A DNA stretch of 22,496 nt, taken from positions 1 to 22,496 of the forward strand of contig JAURBD010000018.1 of assembly GCA_030829155.1 (NCBI GenBank). Reading direction: 5' to 3'. This document shows, piece after piece, positions 16,974-22,496 of the stretch. The DNA comes from Flavobacteriaceae bacterium. GTDB taxonomy: Bacteria; Bacteroidota; Bacteroidia; Flavobacteriales; Flavobacteriaceae. A program made the position numbers and the translations under genes. The number at the start of each line of letters is the position of its first letter. Within the stretch, counting starts at the first letter, position 1. A model generated the notes under the pieces. It had not been told where the DNA came from. It did no database searches and worked only from the letters and a program-made list of their open reading frames with translations.

Positions 16974-17943
16974 AAAAAGAAATCTCTCTCAAAAAATAGT
17001 ATTGATTTGCAAAGGAATTGGGATGGGAGTCGCTAATAAAATCCCAGGAGTATCTGGAGGAATAGTTGCTCTTGCTGCCGGTTTTTATGAAGAACTTATT
17101 TTTTCTTTTTCAAAATTTAATAAAACGGCATTTTCCCTTTTAGCAAAACGTCAATTTAAAGCCTTTTTTCAACATGTAAATGGATTGTTTTTGAGCCTAC
17201 TTTTTTGTGGAGTAATTATAAGTTTCTTCAGTGTTTCACTCATCTTAGATCAATTGATTCAACACTACCCAAAATATGTTTGGGGAATGTTTTTTGGCTT
17301 TATTCTTGCTTCGGTTTTCTTTATTTGGATCCAATTAAAACCCTACACTTACAAAGAATATATCTTAACCTTTTTGGGAACAATCGGTGGATTACTGGTT
17401 TCTTTTTTGACTCCTGGTCAAGAAAATGACAATCTGATTTTTGTTTTCTTTTGTGGAATAATCAGTATTTCTGGGATGATTTTACCTGGATTATCGGGTT
17501 CATTTTTGATTTTGGTATTAGGAAATTACACTTTACTTTTGGTTGATTCTGTTAATGCACTTTACTTCACATTAGTAGATTTAGCTTCCTTTAACTTAAG
17601 TTTCACTCACGATACTAAACGCATGGAGCTTTTGGTAGTAATGCTTGTATTTGCTTTGGGTTCGGTCACTGGCCTTCTTGTTTTATCAAAAATATTGAGA
17701 TGGTTTTTGTTGAACCATAAAGAGAAAATTATTGCAACTCTAGTGGGTTTTATATTGGGCTCATTAAATGCATCTTGGCCCTGGAAAAGCTCCGATAAAA
17801 TCATCAATAGTGACTTGAATCTTAATCGTCATGAACTATTTTGGCCGAAGTTCGATCAAATAGAAAACATCTATATTATCCTTTTTATATTTTTGGGCTT
17901 TGGAATTGTTACATTACTAGAAATTTATGGGAAAAGAGATTAA
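16963..17943 (+). CDS. DUF368 membrane protein, second of a tandem pair, diverged
   Basis: A 326-residue polytopic membrane protein with the same layout as the preceding one: GIGMGVANKIPGVSGGIVAL near residue 20 and GMILPGLSGSFLILVLGNY near 170. The first motif reads ANKIPG where the neighbour has ADVIPG, so a conserved acidic residue is replaced by Asn-Lys. The two clearly share ancestry but differ widely elsewhere, so this is an old duplication, not a recent copy. It starts inside the end of the first DUF368 gene and overlaps aroE by 17 nt. It may be a second C55-P translocase, a subunit of a heteromer, or a transporter with changed specificity. Confidence 0.88.
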   Translation: MLSKKRNLSQKIVLICKGIGMGVANKIPGVSGGIVALAAGFYEELIFSFSKFNKTAFSLLAKRQFKAFFQHVNGLFLSLLFCGVIISFFSVSLILDQLIQHYPKYVWGMFFGFILASVFFIWIQLKPYTYKEYILTFLGTIGGLLVSFLTPGQENDNLIFVFFCGIISISGMILPGLSGSFLILVLGNYTLLLVDSVNALYFTLVDLASFNLSFTHDTKRMELLVVMLVFALGSVTGLLVLSKILRWFLLNHKEKIIATLVGFILGSLNASWPWKSSDKIINSDLNLNRHELFWPKFDQIENIYIILFIFLGFGIVTLLEIYGKRD

Positions 17944-18682
17944 AAAAAATAACCGTTTTGGGCTTGTTGGAAAAAACATAGAATATTCTTTTTCTCGCTC
18001 CTATTTTAGGGAAAAATTCAACAGAGAAGGTATCAAAAATTGTTCATATAAAAATTTTGATTTGAATTCTATTGAAGAAATCAAAGCAGTTTTAAAAGAA
18101 AAAAATATAAAAGGATTGAACGTAACAATTCCTTACAAAGAATCAATCATCAACTATTTGGATAGCCTTTCTGAAGAGGCAAAAAAAATTGGTGCAGTAA
18201 ACACCATTCGATTTTTAGAAGACGGAACTACCCAAGGACACAATACAGATGCTTTTGGATTTGAGACTGCATTACTTAAAAAATGGAATAATCAAAGTAA
18301 AAAGGCCCTTATTTTGGGTACAGGAGGTGCATCAAAGGCGATTGAATACGTACTCGAAAAAATGAAAATACAACCGCTGTTTGTTTCCAGAACCCCTTCA
18401 AAGGACCAGATCAGATATAATCAAATAGATCATCGTATCATGGCCTCGTATTTGTTGATAATCAACTGTACCCCTATCGGAACGCATCCCGATTTAAACA
18501 AAGCACCTAACATCCCGTATGATTTACTAACCGAGGATCATTTTTTATTTGATTTAATCTACAATCCAGAAAAAACACTTTTTTTAAAAAAAGGAATCAA
18601 AATCGGTTGTACAACACTAAATGGCTTAGATATGCTTAAACATCAGGCTGAAAAATCTTGGGAAATATGGACAAAAGTTTAA
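17927..18682 (+). CDS. aroE: Shikimate dehydrogenase
   Basis: A 251-residue NADPH-dependent enzyme that reduces 3-dehydroshikimate to shikimate, on the way to aromatic amino acids. Substrate residues are all visible: S21 and S23 in YSFSRSYF, N65 and catalytic K71 in LNVTIPYKE, N92 in GAVNTI and D108 in HNTDAFGFE. The nucleotide loop is LILGTGGASKAIEYVL, and NCTPIGTHPD and the late TLNGLDMLKHQAE are also typical. It is slightly shorter than the ~270-residue E. coli enzyme, as in other Bacteroidota. The start overlaps the second DUF368 gene by 17 nt; the first ~9 residues (MGKEIKKNN) extend beyond the usual start of the family. No other shikimate-pathway gene is near. Confidence 0.95.
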   Translation: MGKEIKKNNRFGLVGKNIEYSFSRSYFREKFNREGIKNCSYKNFDLNSIEEIKAVLKEKNIKGLNVTIPYKESIINYLDSLSEEAKKIGAVNTIRFLEDGTTQGHNTDAFGFETALLKKWNNQSKKALILGTGGASKAIEYVLEKMKIQPLFVSRTPSKDQIRYNQIDHRIMASYLLIINCTPIGTHPDLNKAPNIPYDLLTEDHFLFDLIYNPEKTLFLKKGIKIGCTTLNGLDMLKHQAEKSWEIWTKV

Positions 18683-18695
18683 GTTTAATAATATT

Positions 18696-18727
18696 TTTGT
18701 AAATTCTACCTTAAATCAAAATATTTG
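18696..18727 (+). promoter_or_regulatory. Bacteroidota-type -33/-7 promoter of the DUF349 gene
   Basis: TTTG (18696-18699), a 20-nt spacer and AATATTTG (18720-18727, one mismatch to TAnnTTTG) match the primary sigma factor promoter of this phylum. Transcription would begin around 18734, about 25 nt before the ATG at 18759. It lies in the largest gap (76 nt) in the second half of the plus-strand block, between aroE and the DUF349 gene, which supports a separate transcription unit. Confidence 0.5.
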
Positions 18728-18758
18728 CATATTCTAACTTGACAGATAAATAAAACTG

Positions 18759-20681
18759 ATGATGGAAAAACCTACTGAACCTAATGAATCTAATTTAGAA
18801 GAGGGGCTCAATAAGACTTCTGAAATCAACACGGGAAAAAGTGAAGAAAAACAAGTTCATGAACCTCAAGCTGGCAATAAAACTGTCAAAACAATAATCG
18901 ATTTTGACGCCCTCGAACTTGAAGCATATCCAGAGGTTTTAAAAAAATTAATCAGTTCGGAACAATGGATAAAAAAAGGAAAAGAAATTCAAGAAGTTGT
19001 TGCTCAATTTGAATCTCGTTTTGGCAAAATTTTAAGCGAGAAAAAAAAAGAATACGTAGACCAAGAAGGAAATGATTTAGATTTTGAATTTAGTCCAAAC
19101 TATAAAAAAGAATTCAACTCTCTTCATCGAGATTATAAAAAAAACAAAAGCATTTATTTCAAAAATCAAGAAAAAACTCAAAAAGAAAATCTTGAAAAAC
19201 GTCTTGAAATCATTGAACGTATCAAAGCATTAATTGGAATAAACGAAAACAACTCAAATAATTACAAAGAATTTAGAAGCCTTCAGGAAAGCTGGCATAA
19301 TACAGGACCTGTTCCAAGGGCAGAAAGTAATAATGTATGGGAAACATACAAGCATCATGTAGAGCGTTTTTATGATTTCCTACATTTAGATCGAGCCCTT
19401 CGGGACAAAGATTTCAAACACAATTACCAAGAAAAATTAAAATTAATTGAGCACGCAGAAGCTTTGGTTGATCATCCAAACGTTATTGTAGCAATCCGTG
19501 AATTGAATGTGTTGCATCGCAATTGGAAAAATGATTTAGGTCCTGTTGCCCGCGAACACCGGGAAGAACTTTGGAAGCGTTTTCAGGAAGCAACTTCAAA
19601 AATCCATCATCGTAAAAACGAGTACAACAAGAATATTGATGCCATTCTTCTGGAAAATCTGGAGAAAAAAAGAGCAATTTTAGCTCGTATTCAAGAACTT
19701 TATAATAAAAAATACAATAACCATAATGCTTGGCAAAATGCCTTGAAAAAAGTAAACACGCTTAAAGAAGAATTCCATAGTATAGGAAGAATTCCTCGGG
19801 CTCAAAACAAAGAAATTTGGAATGAATTTCGTTTGGTATTAAAAAACTTTAATCATCAAAAAAACCAGTTTTATAAAGATAAAAAGAAGGAAGAAAAGGT
19901 TTATATTGAACAAAAGAAAGCTTTAATTAAAGAAGTGAAATCAATCCTTGAAAGTTCAGATTGGCGTTCTTATATCGATAGAATGAAAACCATTCAAGTA
20001 GAGTGGAAAAAAACTGGAAGAATATCCCGAAAACTTTCTAACCAACTTTGGGAGGACTTTAAAAAAGCTACCGACCTCTATTTTGATCGGATAAAAAATA
20101 AAGAAGAAGCTTTTACCGCCGAAGACCTAGCAATAATAAAAGCAAAACGGAGCTATTTGGAAGCTTTTAAAACACAAACTATCCCAAAAGATGAAAAGGC
20201 TTTGATTGATTATATAAGTCATGCATTTGTACAGTGGAAAGAATTGGGTAATCCCTCGGAAGGAGTTAATGAAAAATTAGACAATGAGTACAAGAATTTC
20301 TTGAGTGGACTTTGGGATCAAACCAAATTAACAGCAGAAGAGAAACAAGCAGCTCGTTTTAATACAGACCTCATTTTACTTAAAGACAATCGAGAGGGAT
20401 TGAATAAAGAGCACATATCACTCAATAAGAAAATTGAAGAATCCAATACAGAATTGATTCAACTCCAAAATAATCTGGCTTTTTTCAGCTCTACATCAAG
20501 TGAAAATCCAATGGTACAAGAAGTCAATTCTAAAATTGAGAAACTAAATCAAAAAATTGAACATTGGAAATCTAAACTCAACCAAATCAAAAGTCTATCT
20601 CGAGCATTAAAAAAACAAAACGAAGCCGCTGTGTCTGATGCTCTCAAAGAAGAATCACAGAAAGAAGAGAGTCAAGATTAA
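18759..20681 (+). CDS. DUF349 repeat protein
   Basis: A 640-residue soluble, highly charged, mostly helical protein. Residues 1-45 are acidic and low in complexity. DUF349 units of ~75 residues follow, each with a W/F-x-x-x-G-x-[VI]-x-R core: SWHNTGPVPR (~178-187), NWKNDLGPVAR (~254-264), EFHSIGRIPR (~337-346), EWKKTGRISR (~415-424), and a weaker QWKELGNP (~492-499). A coiled coil fills ~535-625. No membrane segment or catalytic motif is present. Family function is unknown to me; the repeats look like a structural or nucleic-acid-associated scaffold. A second in-frame ATG immediately follows the first. The gene has its own promoter-like site and ends 4 nt into the convergent exporter relic. 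Confidence 0.88.
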   Translation: MMEKPTEPNESNLEEGLNKTSEINTGKSEEKQVHEPQAGNKTVKTIIDFDALELEAYPEVLKKLISSEQWIKKGKEIQEVVAQFESRFGKILSEKKKEYVDQEGNDLDFEFSPNYKKEFNSLHRDYKKNKSIYFKNQEKTQKENLEKRLEIIERIKALIGINENNSNNYKEFRSLQESWHNTGPVPRAESNNVWETYKHHVERFYDFLHLDRALRDKDFKHNYQEKLKLIEHAEALVDHPNVIVAIRELNVLHRNWKNDLGPVAREHREELWKRFQEATSKIHHRKNEYNKNIDAILLENLEKKRAILARIQELYNKKYNNHNAWQNALKKVNTLKEEFHSIGRIPRAQNKEIWNEFRLVLKNFNHQKNQFYKDKKKEEKVYIEQKKALIKEVKSILESSDWRSYIDRMKTIQVEWKKTGRISRKLSNQLWEDFKKATDLYFDRIKNKEEAFTAEDLAIIKAKRSYLEAFKTQTIPKDEKALIDYISHAFVQWKELGNPSEGVNEKLDNEYKNFLSGLWDQTKLTAEEKQAARFNTDLILLKDNREGLNKEHISLNKKIEESNTELIQLQNNLAFFSSTSSENPMVQEVNSKIEKLNQKIEHWKSKLNQIKSLSRALKKQNEAAVSDALKEESQKEESQD

Positions 20682-20854
20682 TCTCTGGAATTTTGGGGGA
20701 TTTGCTGCTGCCACAAAGCATGATAACATCCTTTTTGCTGGAGTAAATTAAATTGGCTTCCAATTTCTACAAACTTACCTTTTTCCAAAACCACTATTTC
20801 ATCGGCTTGCACCAAAGTAATCAACCGATGGGCGATTAAAATAATGGTTTTTTC
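20678..20854 (-). pseudogene. C-terminal remnant of an ABC exporter ATP-binding protein
   Basis: The minus strand reads KTIILIAHRL (H-loop region of an ABC ATPase), then ADEIVVLEKGKFVEIGS and a tail ending in TAA at 20678-20680. This is the standard last ~57 residues of an ABC exporter nucleotide-binding domain. Everything upstream (membrane domain, Walker A, signature and Walker B) is missing: directly before it come in-frame TGA codons and then sequence in another frame that looks like HlyD coiled coil. There is no usable start codon, so it is a relic. With the adjacent HlyD remnant it points to a lost type I secretion or bacteriocin exporter. Its stop overlaps the end of the convergent DUF349 gene. 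Confidence 0.82.
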
Positions 20855-21327
20855 TCATCACGAAGTTGCTGTTTTGTTTTTTGTAGCTATAGATTACTAA
20901 ATTGGTTTTATTTGATTTTTACCAATTATTTGAGATCATTAATAAAGGACTGATGTTCTTCTAATTGTTATTGGTTTAATGCCTTTTTTTCATCCAAAAC
21001 AGGATGAGCCAACTGCAAAAGATTGTCTCCTTTGTTAACCTGTTGATTTGGACTAAGAAGGGAATAATTTACTTGCCCCAGTTGGTTAATTCGTAAAGGA
21101 ATAAGTTCCGCTTTGGGTTTAATAATACCCCGAGCAGAAACGTAAATGTTGACCTTAATAAAAGGTAAACTTGGTGCTGTTCCCAAAAAAAATAGCAGGA
21201 GAAGTATGTAAAATTTCTGACTCTGTTTGCTGTTTCGAAATTGATGAACTTCGTAATTATTTTCTGGAAACTCTTATGGGAAGGTCTGTTTTTTATAATG
21301 AGATTTTAGGACTCGGTAAAAAAACAT
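20854..21327 (-). pseudogene. N-terminal remnant of an HlyD-family periplasmic adaptor
   Basis: Reading the minus strand from a possible ATG at 21325-21327, one frame gives a cytoplasmic stretch, a membrane segment (FYILLLLFFLGTAPSLPFI), then VSARGIIKPKAELIPL, LLSPNQQVNKGDNLLQL and the start of a coiled coil (LDEKKALNQ). This is the N-terminus of the HlyD-type adaptors that pair with peptidase-type ABC exporters. Five in-frame stops break it: TAA at 21274-21276, 20968-20970, 20926-20928 and 20908-20910, and TAG at 20887-20889. Coiled-coil-like residues (QLEEHQSFINDLK, LQKTKQQLRDE) continue past them in the same frame. The lipoyl repeat and C-terminal beta barrel are gone. It lies 17 nt after mazG, so it was probably the next gene of that operon. 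Confidence 0.8.
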
Positions 21328-21344
21328 ATTATTTCAATAAAATC

Positions 21345-22121
21345 CTAATTTTCCTTCTTTGCTTCTTCCCAATAAAGATCCATTTCAGTTAGGGTCATTT
21401 GCTCTAAGGTTTTTCCTTGTTCTTTGGCTTTCCCCTCGAGATATTGAAAACGTTTAGTAAATTTTTGGTTGGTACGTTCCAGGGCTGTATCGGGGTTGAT
21501 TTTAAGAAAACGTGCATAATTGATCATAGAAAACAACAAGTCTCCAAACTCGACTTCTCGGTCATTTCCAGAACCATTTTCTACCTCTGTATTGAACTCA
21601 GCAAGTTCCTCTTGAACCTTTTTCCAAACTTGTTCTGGCTGCTCCCAGTCAAAACCTACACCTGCTGCTTTGTCTTGAATGCGTTGTGCTTTTACTAGTG
21701 ATGGAAGTCCTTTAGGTACACCTTCTAAAACCGATTTTTTTCCTTCCTTGAGCTTTAGGGCTTCCCAGTTTTTTTTGACTTCGTCTTCGTCTTGAACTAC
21801 TAAATCTCCATAGATATGGGGGTGTCTGTGAATTAATTTTTCGGAAATACTATTAGCAACATCGGCAATGTCAAAGGTTTTTTCTTCACTACCTAGTTTG
21901 GAATAAAATGCAATGTGGAGCAATAGATCTCCCAATTCATTTTTTATTTCCTTTAAGTTTCGGTCCAAGATCGCATCACTCAATTCATAAGTCTCTTCGA
22001 TTGTCAAATGTCGCAAGGATTCAAAAGTTTGCTTCTTATCCCAGATACATTGTTCGCGCAATTCGTCCATAATGGTTAGCAGACGATCTATGGCCTTGAG
22101 TTGTTGCCCTCTTGAATTCAT
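21345..22121 (-). CDS. mazG: Nucleoside triphosphate pyrophosphohydrolase
   Basis: A 258-residue all-alpha NTP pyrophosphatase with two MazG domains. It hydrolyses (d)NTPs to NMP and pyrophosphate, cleaning aberrant nucleotides from the pool. The N-terminal domain shows CIWDKKQTFESLRHLTIEE, with Mg-binding E42-E43-x-x-E46 and E62-x-x-D65, and HRHPHIYGD. The C-terminal domain repeats the plan (GVGFDWEQPEQVWKKVQEEL, then EFGDLLFSMINYARFL). In E. coli MazG also lowers ppGpp under starvation; whether it does so here is unknown. The ATG overlaps the TGA of the DUF5606 gene by 4 nt, so the two are translationally coupled. The decayed HlyD gene follows 17 nt after the stop. Confidence 0.96.
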   Translation of the reverse strand: MNSRGQQLKAIDRLLTIMDELREQCIWDKKQTFESLRHLTIEETYELSDAILDRNLKEIKNELGDLLLHIAFYSKLGSEEKTFDIADVANSISEKLIHRHPHIYGDLVVQDEDEVKKNWEALKLKEGKKSVLEGVPKGLPSLVKAQRIQDKAAGVGFDWEQPEQVWKKVQEELAEFNTEVENGSGNDREVEFGDLLFSMINYARFLKINPDTALERTNQKFTKRFQYLEGKAKEQGKTLEQMTLTEMDLYWEEAKKEN

Positions 22122-22496
22122 TGATCTTTTGTTGTGGAATTCTTCTCTTCTTGAACCTCAGAAGCTTCAGGCTTAAGAAACCTTTTATCGATCAAAATAT
22201 TGTACCATTGTATCATTTTTTTGATATCACTTGGATACACGCGTTCCTCGTCGTAATCTTGAAAAACTTCAAAAAAATAGGCTTCTAAATCTGATGGTTT
22301 TGCTTTGGGTTTTACCTTACATTTTGTCCCATTTTCATGGGTGAGCATTTTTTGTAAAACCTCAGCTAAAGGAACTTCTGCTTGTAAACCATAAATATTG
22401 ATTTCGGATAACAAACTTACTTGATCACTAAGTGTAGCTGTGATTCTCTTTCCATCGGTCAATGAATGTGCAATAAACCCCGTACGGGTTTGAACT
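22118..22496 (-). CDS. DUF5606 family protein (partial, start outside window)
   Basis: The minus-strand frame is open to the window edge and lacks its N-terminus. A TTG at 22460-22462 could be taken as a start, but family-like sequence continues upstream (VQTRTGFIAHSLTDGKRI), so the real start lies beyond 22496. The visible 125 residues match the DUF5606 family of Bacteroidota: VSLLSEINIYGLQAEVPLAEV, LEAYFFEVFQDYDEERVYPSDIKKMIQWYN, then a charged tail. No signal peptide can be judged. Family function is unknown to me; coupling to mazG by a 4-nt overlap suggests co-expression. Confidence 0.82.
   Translation of the reverse strand, partial: VQTRTGFIAHSLTDGKRITATLSDQVSLLSEINIYGLQAEVPLAEVLQKMLTHENGTKCKVKPKAKPSDLEAYFFEVFQDYDEERVYPSDIKKMIQWYNILIDKRFLKPEASEVQEEKNSTTKDQ

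Noticed and set aside
20968..21186. 72-residue minus-strand frame as an independent gene
   Set aside because: It starts at a TTG inside a membrane segment and its sequence is the middle of an HlyD N-terminus that continues on both sides, so it is a piece of the pseudogene.
20678..21327. Stop-codon reassignment or programmed read-through in the HlyD region
   Set aside because: All other genes in the window end normally at TAA, TAG or TGA, and most of the HlyD and ABC genes are missing, so simple decay explains it.
21171..21698. Two plus-strand frames (73 and 93 residues) opposite the HlyD relic and mazG
   Set aside because: Both are antisense to recognisable coding or relic sequence and show no motif or protein-like pattern.
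1..22496. CRISPR array, tRNA/rRNA, insertion sequence, integrase or phage genes
   Set aside because: No regular direct repeats, cloverleaf-like segments, transposase or recombinase motifs were seen.

Overview
The window looks like chromosomal DNA of an AT-rich member of the Bacteroidota, most likely family Flavobacteriaceae. The grounds are a GldI-like peptidyl-prolyl isomerase end, a Bacteroidota-type OstA-like protein, DUF3810 and DUF5606 proteins, a Fur-family regulator without the usual CxxC motifs, a -33/-7 (TTTG / TAnnTTTG) type promoter, and almost no Shine-Dalgarno sequences. I cannot name a genus.

Layout. (1) 1-1317 (+): tail of a GldI-like FKBP, then a lipoprotein that fuses a cyclophilin domain to an FKBP domain. 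A 37-aa single-pass membrane microprotein (1310-1423) may run the other way, overlapping the end of the fusion gene. (2) 1483-7672 (+): a membrane DUF3810 protein with an HExxH motif, a secreted double-domain amidohydrolase, a second exported amidohydrolase-like protein without metal ligands, and a SpoU/TrmH-type RNA methyltransferase. (3) 7716-14529 (+): bifunctional (p)ppGpp synthetase/hydrolase, Fur-family regulator, adenylosuccinate synthase (purA), an OstA-like (LptA-type) protein and a class-III aminotransferase, all tightly spaced. (4) 14610-18682 (+): a 12-repeat TPR protein, two tandem DUF368 membrane proteins (a family linked to undecaprenyl-phosphate recycling) and shikimate dehydrogenase (aroE), joined by short gaps or overlaps. 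(5) 18759-20681 (+): a DUF349 protein with its own recognisable promoter. (6) 20678-21327 (-): the only long stretch without an intact gene. It holds the wreck of a type I secretion / bacteriocin-exporter operon: the N-terminal part of an HlyD-type adaptor with five in-frame stops, joined to the last ~57 residues of an ABC exporter ATPase. (7) 21345-22496 (-): mazG overlapping by 4 nt a DUF5606 gene that runs off the window.

Most of the window is conserved housekeeping: nucleotide and alarmone metabolism, envelope lipid and LPS logistics, and periplasmic protein and peptide handling. I see no complete novel defence or mobile system. The points most worth a second look are the decayed exporter, the tandem diverged DUF368 pair, the amidohydrolase trio in which only one of three domains keeps its metal ligands beside an uncharacterised HExxH membrane protein, and the antisense microprotein. 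There are no tRNA, rRNA, CRISPR, IS or integrase sequences that I can recognise.
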